Assembly: GCA_963619935.1 (NCBI GenBank)
Contig: CAVEYA010000012.1
Coordinates: forward strand, 1-16,368
Direction: 5' to 3'
Length of the DNA stretch: 16,368 bases
Source of the DNA: RUG13091 sp963619935
Lineage (GTDB): Bacteria; Bacillota_I; Bacilli_A; RFN20; CAG-826
Part shown: positions 1 to 7,863 of the stretch, one piece after another
Layout of the letters: every line of letters begins with the position of its first letter
Position numbering within the stretch: position 1 is the first letter of the stretch
Program-made: the position numbers and the translations under genes
Notes under the pieces: model-generated
What the model was told of the DNA's origin: nothing
The model's input: only the letters and a program-made list of their open reading frames with translations
Databases searched by the model: none

Positions 1-25
1 GCATAAAAGGTACACTGATAATAGG

Positions 26-54
26 TTGACAAAATACAGAATTATATATATTCT
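26..54 (+). promoter_or_regulatory. Probable sigma-A promoter of glyS
   Basis: A consensus -35 box TTGACA (26-31) is followed after 17 bases by TATTCT (49-54), which matches four of six -10 positions. Transcription would start near 61 and leave a leader of only about 30 bases. That is too short for a T-box, the tRNA-sensing leader common on Gram-positive synthetase genes, and no T-box stem or specifier loop is visible in the bases present. A strong GAGGAGG ribosome site lies at 72-78. The assignment is by pattern only. Confidence 0.55.
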
Positions 55-91
55 TTTACAGCACTCTAATTGAGGAGGTTATTATCATTTT

Positions 92-1465
92 ATGAGTAAG
101 TATGATTTTGAAAAAGTAACAAATCATTTTATTGTCTCTGGCTATTTTTACCAGGGCAGTGAAATTTATGGTGGATTATCCAATACTTGGGATTATGGTC
201 CATTAGGTAGCGAGATTAAACAAAACATTCGTAGAATGTGGTGGAAGAAATTCGTTCAAGAATGTCCAATGAATGTGGGCATTGATGCCGCCATTTTAAT
301 GAATCCAAAGGTTTGGGAGGCAACTGGTCACGTTTCAACATTTAATGATCCATTAATCGATTGTAAAAAATGTAAGCAAAGATTTAGAGCAGACCAATTA
401 ATTGAAGCAGAATTCCCTGAAGCAGATGTTAATGGCATGGCCAATGAACAAATGATGGATTTTATCCATCAAAATCATGTTAAATGTCCAAACTGTGGTA
501 GTGAAAACTTCACTGACATTCGTCAATTTAATATGATGTTTAAAACTCATATTGGTGTGACAGAAGATAGCAAATCAACCGTCTATTTAAGACCAGAAAC
601 CGCACAAGGTATGTTTGTGAACTTTAAAAATGTTGTGCGTACTACTAGGAAAAAATTACCATTAGGCATTTGTAATGTTGGTAGAGCATTCCGTAATGAA
701 ATTACTCCAGGCCAAATGACATTCCGTACACGCGAATTTGATCAAATGGAAATGGAATTTTTCTGCAAACCAGGTGAGGATTTAAAATGGTTTGATTATT
801 GGAAAAAGTATTGCTTAGATTTTATTGATTCCATTGGAATCAAAAAAGAAAATTTACGTTACCGCGACCACGAACCAGAAGAATTAGCTTTTTATTCCAA
901 GGCTACAACCGATATTGAATACTTATTCCCATTTGGATGGGGTGAAGTTTGGGGCATTGCAGATCGTACTGATTACGATTTAAAGAGACATATGCAATAT
1001 AGTGGAGAGTCTTTAGAATACTTAGATCCAGAGACTAATGAAAAATATGTTCCATACTGTATTGAACCATCAGTCGGCTTAGATAGATTAGTCTTAATGA
1101 CTCTTTGTAACGCTTACGATGAAGAACAAGTTGGCGAAAACGATACAAGAATTGTAATGCACTTAACACCAGCAGTGGCTCCTTATAAAGCTGCTGTATT
1201 GCCTTTAAGCAAAAAGCTTGAAGGCAAAGCTAAAGAGATTGAGAATATTCTCAATAAATATATGAGTGTAGTGTATGACGACACTGGAAGTATCGGTAAA
1301 AGATATAGAAGACAAGACGCTATTGGCACTCCATACTGTGTCACAATTGATTTTGATACATTAGAAGATAATGCTGTGACAATTCGTGAAAGAGACTCTA
1401 TGCAACAAATTAGATTGCCTATTTCTGAGCTTGTCAAATATTTAAATATTAAGATTTTTTATTAG
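92..1465 (+). CDS. glyS: Glycyl-tRNA synthetase, single-chain dimeric type
   Basis: Class II synthetase that activates glycine with ATP and charges tRNA-Gly in the cytoplasm. Its 457 residues fit the alpha2 form of Mollicutes, archaea, eukaryotes and some Firmicutes, not the alpha2beta2 GlyQ/GlyS form. Visible parts are the N-terminal catalytic core with WDYGPLG (33-39), a zinc-ribbon-like insertion with paired cysteines C91/C94 and C132/C135, RPETAQG (167-173), motif 2 FRNEITPG (200-207) with the following RTREFDQME, and motif 3 GLDRLVLM (329-336). An HGTP-type anticodon-binding domain follows (about 350-450). The ATG follows GAGGAGG with a fairly long 13-base spacer, and no better start is visible. 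dnaG begins 40 bases downstream on the same strand without a terminator between them, so the two are probably co-transcribed. Family assignment is secure. Confidence 0.97.
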   Translation: MSKYDFEKVTNHFIVSGYFYQGSEIYGGLSNTWDYGPLGSEIKQNIRRMWWKKFVQECPMNVGIDAAILMNPKVWEATGHVSTFNDPLIDCKKCKQRFRADQLIEAEFPEADVNGMANEQMMDFIHQNHVKCPNCGSENFTDIRQFNMMFKTHIGVTEDSKSTVYLRPETAQGMFVNFKNVVRTTRKKLPLGICNVGRAFRNEITPGQMTFRTREFDQMEMEFFCKPGEDLKWFDYWKKYCLDFIDSIGIKKENLRYRDHEPEELAFYSKATTDIEYLFPFGWGEVWGIADRTDYDLKRHMQYSGESLEYLDPETNEKYVPYCIEPSVGLDRLVLMTLCNAYDEEQVGENDTRIVMHLTPAVAPYKAAVLPLSKKLEGKAKEIENILNKYMSVVYDDTGSIGKRYRRQDAIGTPYCVTIDFDTLEDNAVTIRERDSMQQIRLPISELVKYLNIKIFY

Positions 1466-1505
1466 TAATTATTTAGTTTATTTTTAGTAGATTTAACAAA
1501 GTTAT

Positions 1506-3317
1506 ATGCCATTTGATAACGATTTAATTAATGACGTGATTAACAATGCTGATATAGTGAAAGTTATATCTTCATATTTAGACGTGATTAAAAAAGGAAA
1601 TTCATATTTAACCAAATGTCCATTTCATGATGACCATGATCCATCAATGCGCATAACACCATCTAAAAAGATTTTTAAATGTTTTGTTTGTGGGACCGGA
1701 GGTAGTGTAATCAACTTCGTCCAAAAATACGAACATATTCCTTTTATGGAAGCAGTTAAAAAAGTTGCTGATATAAGCGGTTATCATAATCCTCGTTTAG
1801 AAACATATGTCGTAAAAAAGCCAGTTGATGAAAAGAGAGAATCGCTTATTAAGTGTTTACGAGATTTAACTAATTATTATCAATACGCACTTAATACTGA
1901 AGAAGGCCAAGAAGGATTAAATTATCTAGAAAATAGAAAATTAGATAGTGAAATTCGTTCTAAATATTTATTAGGTTATGCCTTTAAAGATGGCAAAGCT
2001 ACTATCGAATATTTACAAAAGAAAGGCAATTCTTTAAAAACTATCGAAGATACAGGTATAGCTGTTCTAGTTAATGGAACTTATTCAGATCACAATCAAG
2101 GACGCGCAATTTTCCCTATTTGTGATGGTGACGGACATGTGATTGGCTATAGTGCTCGGCGAATTAAAGATTCTGATGAAGCAAAATACGTCAATTCACC
2201 AGAAACATATTTATTTCACAAATCACAAGTTTTATATAATTTGCACATTGCAAAAGAAGCTGCTCATTTAAAGAACTATATCTATATTTGCGAAGGCTTT
2301 ATGGATGTGTATGCTTTGCATAAAATTGGCATTGATAGTGCCGTAGCGTTAATGGGAACCGCACTAACAAACGAACACATTAGTATATTGAGAAAATTGA
2401 ATGTAGAGGTAAGAATTTGTTTAGATGGTGATAGACCAGGACAACAAGCTACTTTAAAAATATGTAATCTTCTACAAGAAGCACGAATTAATTTCCGAAT
2501 TGTTAACAATCAAGGAAGTAGTAAAGATCCAGACGAAATACTAAATCAAGATGGTCCAGATGCTTTGAAGAACTATATCAATGATTTAATTGGTCATTAT
2601 GATTTTGTGCTTAATTACTATAAAAATAGTAATCCATTAAACACAGTTGAAGAAAAGGAACAATTAGTAAAAGAATTCATTCCTGTTTTAGTTAACATTA
2701 AAGGTCAACTAGAACTTGATAGTTATGTCAGAAAACTCGCAAACGTCACTAATTTTGAACCTGAATCAATTATGTCATTAGTGGTTGAAGCTAAAAAACT
2801 TAATTACCAACAACAAAATAGTAACGAACAAGCCTCTAAAGAAGTAATTATTAGTAAATTTCATCCAGAAAAGAAAGAATTACGCAGACTATTATTAGCT
2901 GAAAGAGAATTCTTATTTCAAATGTTACATAGTAAATCGGCAATTGATATGTATGAAGATAAACTCATTACTGGTTTCTATAATGACGTGTATCGTTCAT
3001 TAGCTAATTACTTAATTGATTATGCTAAAAACCGTGAAAACTTCAACATTAATGAATTATTAGTGTCTTTAGAGGCTAGTGATTTGGAAGATAAACAAGA
3101 ATTAATTGATGAACTTACTGCATTTGAAATGGAGAATACTCACCCACTTCAATGTACAAAGGAATTGCTTGATAGTCTTGTAGACACCATAGAGCAAGAA
3201 AAACAGAAAATAAGAACTAGAGATCGTTTAAAGGATTCAACTAAAGATAAGGATCCTCAAGAAAAAGCTCGCATTATGCGCGATTTACTTAACGAAAAAT
3301 ACAAAAACAAAAAATAG
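1506..3317 (+). CDS. dnaG: DNA primase DnaG
   Basis: Synthesises RNA primers for replication, working with the replicative helicase at the fork. The 603 residues have the usual layout. The N-terminal zinc domain has C38, H41, C59 and C62. The RNA polymerase domain has GRAIFPI (199-205) and KYVNSPET (227-234). The TOPRIM acidic residues are E263 in EGFMDVYAL, D307 and D309 in LDGDRPG, and DPDE (341-344). The C-terminal part (about 440-603) is helical and poorly conserved, as expected for the helicase-binding domain. The start at 1506 gives a normal N-terminus (the family begins a few residues before DIVxVI), but no Shine-Dalgarno sequence precedes it. It lies between glyS and rpoD, the classical dnaG-rpoD neighbourhood. 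Confidence 0.97.
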   Translation: MPFDNDLINDVINNADIVKVISSYLDVIKKGNSYLTKCPFHDDHDPSMRITPSKKIFKCFVCGTGGSVINFVQKYEHIPFMEAVKKVADISGYHNPRLETYVVKKPVDEKRESLIKCLRDLTNYYQYALNTEEGQEGLNYLENRKLDSEIRSKYLLGYAFKDGKATIEYLQKKGNSLKTIEDTGIAVLVNGTYSDHNQGRAIFPICDGDGHVIGYSARRIKDSDEAKYVNSPETYLFHKSQVLYNLHIAKEAAHLKNYIYICEGFMDVYALHKIGIDSAVALMGTALTNEHISILRKLNVEVRICLDGDRPGQQATLKICNLLQEARINFRIVNNQGSSKDPDEILNQDGPDALKNYINDLIGHYDFVLNYYKNSNPLNTVEEKEQLVKEFIPVLVNIKGQLELDSYVRKLANVTNFEPESIMSLVVEAKKLNYQQQNSNEQASKEVIISKFHPEKKELRRLLLAEREFLFQMLHSKSAIDMYEDKLITGFYNDVYRSLANYLIDYAKNRENFNINELLVSLEASDLEDKQELIDELTAFEMENTHPLQCTKELLDSLVDTIEQEKQKIRTRDRLKDSTKDKDPQEKARIMRDLLNEKYKNKK

Positions 3318-3336
3318 AACCAAGGAGGACAAAAGC

Positions 3337-4650
3337 ATGGTTAAAGAAAAAACAACAAAAGCAAAGAAGACAGAAAAAGCAACTAAAAAAGTTGCTAGTG
3401 CAAAAGCGGCAAAAAAACCAACAAAAGCAAAAAAATCCGCTGAGCCTTCTATCTTTGATGGAGATGAAATCCCAACAGTCGAACAAGTAGCGGAATATCT
3501 CATCAAAAAGTTGAAGGGCAAAACCACAATTGAACAAAGTGAAATATTTGATGCATTTTCTAAATTTGAATTAGATGACGATTCATTAGAAATGCTTATT
3601 GCCTATTTCCCAGAACATGGCGTGACCGTTATTACAGATGGTGATGACGATGAATTTGAAGATGAGGAAGAAGAAGAATTTGATGAATCTAAAATGAATT
3701 CTGAAAATGATGATGAAGACTTCTTTGAAACCGATGAAGAAAGTGAAGATGCAGAAAACGTCGAAGATTTAGATATCAATAATTTAGACTTAACTCTTGG
3801 TAGCGAAGTCAAGGTTAATGATTCAGTTAAGATGTATCTTAAAGAAATCGGAAAATACAATCTTTTAAAAGCTGAAGATGAGCAAGAATTAGCACAAAGA
3901 ATTCTCGCTGGGGACATGAGTGCTAAACAAAAATTAATTAACTGTAACTTACGTTTAGTTGTTAATATCGCTAAACATTATGTTGGTCGTGGTATGTTAT
4001 TCCTTGATTTAATTCAAGAAGGTAACTTAGGCCTCATGAGAGCGGTTGATAAGTTTGATTACACCAAAGGTTTTAAATTCTCTACATATGCCACATGGTG
4101 GATTAAACAAGGCATCGCTCGTGCTATTGCAGACCAAGCAAGAACAATCCGTATCCCTGTCCATATGGTTGAAACAATCAATAAGATGACCAAGGTGCAA
4201 AGAAACTTAACACAAGAATTAGGTCGTGAACCAACTGCAGAAGAAATTAGTGAAGCCTTAAATGGCGAATTAACACCAAAGAGAATTCGTGAAATTCAAA
4301 GAATTGCGCTTGAACCAGTTTCTCTAGAAACTCCTATTGGTGAAGAAGATGATTCACACTTAGGCGACTTCATCGAAGATAAAGAAAGTGAGTCTCCTGT
4401 CGAATACACAACAAGACAAATGCTTAAAGAAGAACTCAATGATGTTCTTAAAGAATTAAGTCCACGTGAAGAAAGAGTTATTAGACTTCGCTATGGCTTA
4501 GATGATAATCATCCAAGAACATTAGAAGAAGTCGGTAAAGAATTTGGTGTTACTCGTGAACGTATTAGACAAATTGAAGCTAAGGCTTTAAGAAAATTAA
4601 CTCATCCAACACGTTCAAAACGTTTAGGCGATTATAAGGAAAAAATCTAG
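3337..4650 (+). CDS. rpoD: Primary sigma factor SigA/RpoD
   Basis: Housekeeping sigma-70 factor that directs RNA polymerase to -35/-10 promoters. From the N-terminus: a Lys/Ala-rich tail (1-34, 14 lysines), region 1.1 (about 45-100), a very acidic linker (about 101-146), region 1.2 (about 160-190), and region 2 with NLRLVVNIAKHYVGRG (204-219) and the promoter-melting STYATWWIKQGI (249-260). Region 3 (about 275-330) and region 4 follow, the latter with the helix-turn-helix LEEVGKEFGVTRERIRQIE (396-414). All conserved regions are intact at 437 residues. A good AAGGAGG (3322-3328) sits 8 bases before the ATG. The stop TAG shares its G with the GTG start of trmK, so the genes are translationally linked. 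The strongly basic tail next to an acidic linker is unusual and is treated as a finding. Confidence 0.97.
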   Translation: MVKEKTTKAKKTEKATKKVASAKAAKKPTKAKKSAEPSIFDGDEIPTVEQVAEYLIKKLKGKTTIEQSEIFDAFSKFELDDDSLEMLIAYFPEHGVTVITDGDDDEFEDEEEEEFDESKMNSENDDEDFFETDEESEDAENVEDLDINNLDLTLGSEVKVNDSVKMYLKEIGKYNLLKAEDEQELAQRILAGDMSAKQKLINCNLRLVVNIAKHYVGRGMLFLDLIQEGNLGLMRAVDKFDYTKGFKFSTYATWWIKQGIARAIADQARTIRIPVHMVETINKMTKVQRNLTQELGREPTAEEISEALNGELTPKRIREIQRIALEPVSLETPIGEEDDSHLGDFIEDKESESPVEYTTRQMLKEELNDVLKELSPREERVIRLRYGLDDNHPRTLEEVGKEFGVTRERIRQIEAKALRKLTHPTRSKRLGDYKEKI

Positions 4651-5312
4651 TGATTAAACTATCTCATCGCTTGCAAACAATTTATAACATGGTTCCTAAA
4701 GGAACAGCAGCAGACGTCGGTGCAGATCATGGCAAATTAATGATTGCCTTATTTGAAAATGGTGTGATTAGCCATGGCTATGCAATTGAAAATAAAAAAG
4801 GACCATATAATCGTTTAGTTAAGGCTTTGAAAGAATATAACATACAAAACGATATAATTCCTTTATTCAGCGACGGCATTAAAGATTTACCTAATGATAT
4901 CCATACTGTAATTATTGCAGGTATGGGTGGAGAAAATATTATTGATATTTTAAAAAAATATCCAAATAAATGTAAATTAATACAAACTTTAATTGTCGAC
5001 GCTCATAATGCTGTTCCTAAACTACGTGAAGAAGTATGTAAATTAGGTTTTATTATTGCTGATGAAAAGATGGTTCACGAAGAAGGCATTTTCTATGAAA
5101 TTATTAAATTCATTCGTGCAGATATAGCCTTGTATGGTGAGCAAGATTTAGAATTTGGACCAATTTTGCGAATGGAGAAATCCGCTACATTCAAAGAAAA
5201 GTATCAAAATCGCATTGTAGAGATTAATAAATTGTTAACCAAGGATAATCTTCCTCAAACAAGAATTGATGAGCTAAATCGCGAAAAAAGAAAGATTGAG
5301 GGCATTTTATGA
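4650..5312 (+). CDS. trmK: tRNA (adenine-22-N1)-methyltransferase TrmK
   Basis: SAM-dependent methyltransferase of the TrmK/YqfN family, known to make m1A22 in the D-arm of certain tRNAs, notably tRNA-Ser. A Rossmann-like N-terminal half shows the SAM motif DVGADHGKL (22-30), a second-strand ENKKGP (47-52) and AGMGG (90-94). The C-terminal part (about 170-220) is helical and charged. The family's usual LILQP after the core strand is LIVDAH (114-119) here. Start choice: GTG at 4650 overlaps the rpoD stop (TAGTG) and has AAGGA (4636-4640) 9 bases upstream; the encoded MIKLSHRL matches the family N-terminus. The TGA stop overlaps the next ATG (ATGA), which also shows TGA is not read as Trp. Position after sigA is the same as in Bacillus. 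Confidence 0.92.
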   Translation: MIKLSHRLQTIYNMVPKGTAADVGADHGKLMIALFENGVISHGYAIENKKGPYNRLVKALKEYNIQNDIIPLFSDGIKDLPNDIHTVIIAGMGGENIIDILKKYPNKCKLIQTLIVDAHNAVPKLREEVCKLGFIIADEKMVHEEGIFYEIIKFIRADIALYGEQDLEFGPILRMEKSATFKEKYQNRIVEINKLLTKDNLPQTRIDELNREKRKIEGIL

Positions 5313-6082
5313 TTGAAATGAACAATGTTTTAAGAAAATTAGCGAAAAGATATCCAAAAAAATACGCAAAAATGAATCATGACCATGTTGGTTTAATGAC
5401 TGGTAAAAAACCAGAAAAAATCCAAAAAGTATTTTTATGTTTAGATTTAGACTGGGAAGTATTACCTTTGGTAGAAATGTTTAAGCCAGATGTAATTTTT
5501 ACACATCATCCATTTATTTTTGGCACAAAACATCAAGTCTTCAAATATGATGAAAGCAAAAGAAAACTTTGCGAGAATATTGATAAACTAGGCATTCCTG
5601 TTTATAGCTTTCACACAAATTTTGACACAGGCGAAAGAGGAATCAACGATTCCTTAGTCCATGAACTTGGCTTAAAAAATATTTACGCACCAGAAAAAAA
5701 TATCATGATGCGCATTGGTGAATTGGAAAACGAAATGCCAATTGAAGAATTTGCTAAGTTTGCTAAGCAAAAATTTAGAGTTGATTATGCTTTATTAATT
5801 AACGCTGGCAAACCAAATGTAAAGAAAATTGGTATCATTGGTGGTGGCGGAAGCCGTTGCTGGACAGTGGCACGTGATGAAGGTTGCGACATTTATATAT
5901 CGGGTGACGCGCCTCACTATGTGAGAAGAGACATTGTAAATGCACAATATAACTATTTAGATATGCCACATGAAATTGAAAAGATATTTATGAAATCCAT
6001 GAAAGATCAATTACTTGAAATGGATCCAACTCTTGATATCACATCAGTGGATCATGAAAAATTACCAAAGGTGATTCAATAA
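5309..6082 (+). CDS. Nif3-like dinuclear metal-centre protein (YqfO family)
   Basis: Member of the Nif3/YqfO/YbgI family: hexameric ring proteins with a two-metal site, cytoplasmic, biochemical role unsettled. At 257 residues it is the short YbgI-like form and lacks the extra PII-like insertion found in the roughly 370-residue Bacillus YqfO. Visible metal motifs are THHP (65-68) and HTNFD (102-106), plus the glycine-rich IGGGGSR (177-183) and ISGD (197-200). The C-terminal motif, usually GHxxxE, reads PHEIEK (220-225), so the last ligand is uncertain. Start: ATG at 5309 overlaps the trmK stop, with GAGGG at 5298-5302; an in-frame ATG at 5318 is less likely. The TAA stop overlaps the 3' end of convergent ispH by 7 bases. 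It immediately follows trmK, as in Bacillus. Confidence 0.9.
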   Translation: MIEMNNVLRKLAKRYPKKYAKMNHDHVGLMTGKKPEKIQKVFLCLDLDWEVLPLVEMFKPDVIFTHHPFIFGTKHQVFKYDESKRKLCENIDKLGIPVYSFHTNFDTGERGINDSLVHELGLKNIYAPEKNIMMRIGELENEMPIEEFAKFAKQKFRVDYALLINAGKPNVKKIGIIGGGGSRCWTVARDEGCDIYISGDAPHYVRRDIVNAQYNYLDMPHEIEKIFMKSMKDQLLEMDPTLDITSVDHEKLPKVIQ

Positions 6083-6921
6083 TCTAAAATTCGTTTATAA
6101 ATCACATTAATAATTTTCTCTGGAGTTGAAGCTCCGCTGGAAATAACAATGTGATTTTTATTTTGTAAAAATTTATCCCTTAACTCTGAATCATCAGAAA
6201 TCATTATTGATTCAATATTTGGATGCGTTGCTTTAGCAATTTCTAAAAGTCTTTTAGTATTGCTGGAAGCTTTATCGCCAACTACAATAATGCCATCAAC
6301 TTGATTATCTAGTTCTTTAATTGCTTCTTGTCTAAGACGAGTAGCGTTGCAAATTTCATTAGCAATTCTAGCCTTTGGAATTACTTTTAAAATCTCTTTA
6401 TGAATTTCTTTAATTTCTAATATATTGAGTGTCGTCTGATTAATAATTAGTGGAGATTCATCAAATAACAAATAGTTGTCTTTTAGTATATTTTTAGTAT
6501 ATAATATCACTTTCTTTGAAAGTGATAAACAAGCATTTGCTTCAGGATGTCCTTCTTTACCAATATATATGATTTGATGCCCTTTTGATAACTCATTTTT
6601 AATAATTTGGATATTGCGTAAAACTTTTGGACAAATCGCGTCATAAATAATTAAATTCTTGCTTCTAGCAATTGAATCTAATGCTTCATTATGCCCATGA
6701 GCAGAAAAGACAATCACTGATTCATTAGGAATCTCATTAATATCGTCAATGATTTTGATATTAGCATTCTCTAATTCTTTAACAACAAAGTTGTTGTGCA
6801 CAAGCATACCTAAAACAAAGACCTCTTTATTTGGATTATCTTTGCGAGCTTTAAACGCCAATTCAATCGCGTGTTTAACACCTGCGCAGTAACCTTTTGG
6901 TTCTAAAATTTCTACTTTCAT
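6076..6921 (-). CDS. ispH: 4-hydroxy-3-methylbut-2-enyl diphosphate reductase IspH
   Basis: Last enzyme of the MEP isoprenoid pathway, an iron-sulfur protein that converts HMBPP to IPP and DMAPP. The 281 residues carry the three cluster cysteines C12 (GYCAGVKHAI), C97 (DAICPKV) and C191 (ICNATRLRQ), the substrate histidines H42, H75 and H125, the proton-relay E127 in GHPE, NQTT (161-164), SSN (219-221) and SSGASTPE (261-268). These match the canonical set, so the enzyme should be active. It is a single-gene unit on the minus strand between the rpoD operon and nfo. The ATG has no Shine-Dalgarno sequence; -10-like hexamers lie 6 to 14 bases upstream, so the leader is probably absent or very short. 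It ends in TGA and overlaps the Nif3-like gene tail to tail. Confidence 0.96.
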   Translation of the reverse strand: MKVEILEPKGYCAGVKHAIELAFKARKDNPNKEVFVLGMLVHNNFVVKELENANIKIIDDINEIPNESVIVFSAHGHNEALDSIARSKNLIIYDAICPKVLRNIQIIKNELSKGHQIIYIGKEGHPEANACLSLSKKVILYTKNILKDNYLLFDESPLIINQTTLNILEIKEIHKEILKVIPKARIANEICNATRLRQEAIKELDNQVDGIIVVGDKASSNTKRLLEIAKATHPNIESIMISDDSELRDKFLQNKNHIVISSGASTPEKIINVIYKRILDY

Positions 6922-6927
6922 GGTGTA

Positions 6928-6941
6928 ATTATGGTATCATA
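6928..6941. promoter_or_regulatory. Overlapping divergent promoters for ispH and nfo
   Basis: The 54-base spacer between the two start codons contains an imperfect palindrome, TTATG-GTAT-CATAA (6929-6942). On the plus strand it gives an extended -10, TGG-TATCAT (6932-6940), placing the nfo start near 6947 with a leader of about 29 bases. On the minus strand it offers TATGAT (6941-6936) or CATAAT (6933-6928), placing the ispH start 0 to 8 bases before its ATG. The -35 matches are poor on both strands. The opposed -10 elements overlap, so the two promoters may exclude each other. Confidence 0.45.
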
Positions 6942-6975
6942 ACTTAAAGTTAATAGCACGAAAAGAGAAACAATT

Positions 6976-7863
6976 ATGAAAGATGAAACAGTTTTATTAG
7001 GATCGCATGTATCAATGAATGCACCTGATTTTTATTTAGGTAGTGTTAAAGAAGCGCTTAGTTATGGAGCAAATGTCTTTATGTTTTATACAGGTGCGCC
7101 ACAAAACACTTATAGAAAACCTTTATCTGAATTAAAAATTCAGGAAGCAAGAAAATTAATAAAAGATGCAGGCATTGATGAAAGCAAAATTGTTGTCCAC
7201 GCACCTTATATTATTAATGGAGCAAATAAGCAAAAAAGCGATTTGTTTGACACTTCAGTAAAGGTCATTATAAATGAACTTCAAAGGACTGAAGGCTTTG
7301 GAGCAAAAATTCTTGTTCTTCATCCTGGTGCCCATGTTGGTCAAGGTTCAGAAATAGGTATTCAGTCATTAGCGGAATGCCTTGATCGAGTCTTATCACA
7401 AGATGGTACAGATGTAAAAATAGCTTTAGAAACAATGGCTGGAAAAGGCACTGAAATAGGCATTACTTTTAATGAAATTAAAAAAATTATTGATTTGTGC
7501 CATTATAAAGATCGTTTAGGTGTTTGTTTAGATACATGCCACATCAGTGATGCAGGATATGAAATAAAAAATGTAGATCAAATTCTTAATGAATTTAACG
7601 ATATAGTGGGATTGGAACGTTTATTAGTGGTTCACATTAATGATAGTAAAAATGAAAAAGGGGCTCATAAGGATAGGCACGAAAATATTGGCTATGGTTG
7701 CATTGGTTTCGAGACCCTATATAAAATTGTTCATCACCCTTTATTAAGAAATATTCCAAAAATTTTAGAAACACCATATATCAATGAAAAACCACCTTAT
7801 AAGCAAGAAATCCAAATGCTTAAAGATGGTAAATATATTGATAATTGGAAAGATAATTTTTAA
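6976..7863 (+). CDS. nfo: Endonuclease IV (AP endonuclease)
   Basis: Zinc-dependent AP endonuclease of base-excision repair, cutting 5' to abasic sites and repairing blocked 3' ends. The 295-residue TIM barrel has the full three-metal ligand set: H75 (VHAPY), H116 (LHPGAH), E152 (LETMAGKG), D186 and H189 (LDTCH), H220 (VVHIND), D233 and H235 (DRHENIG), and E265 (LETPY). The start gives a standard N-terminus (LLGSHVSM), but only a weak AGAG (6964-6967) precedes it. It forms a single-gene unit diverging from ispH, and its TAA abuts the TAA of convergent ispG with no base between. The Bacillus homologue sits in the same larger cluster, so the context agrees. Confidence 0.96.
   Translation: MKDETVLLGSHVSMNAPDFYLGSVKEALSYGANVFMFYTGAPQNTYRKPLSELKIQEARKLIKDAGIDESKIVVHAPYIINGANKQKSDLFDTSVKVIINELQRTEGFGAKILVLHPGAHVGQGSEIGIQSLAECLDRVLSQDGTDVKIALETMAGKGTEIGITFNEIKKIIDLCHYKDRLGVCLDTCHISDAGYEIKNVDQILNEFNDIVGLERLLVVHINDSKNEKGAHKDRHENIGYGCIGFETLYKIVHHPLLRNIPKILETPYINEKPPYKQEIQMLKDGKYIDNWKDNF

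Noticed and set aside
2..73. Possible 23-codon tail of an upstream gene in frame 2 ending TGA
   Set aside because: Too short to recognise, could be open by chance, and it would contain the glyS promoter. It cannot be supported without the upstream flank.
3285..3537. Two overlapping minus-strand frames rich in Phe and Cys
   Set aside because: They mirror the lysine-rich 5' end of rpoD; low-complexity shadows without ribosome sites.
3603..3917. Minus-strand 104-codon open frame rich in Ser
   Set aside because: It is the complement of the Asp/Glu-rich linker of rpoD, whose GAA and GAT codons read as TTC and ATC/TCA in reverse. No start signal or family resemblance.
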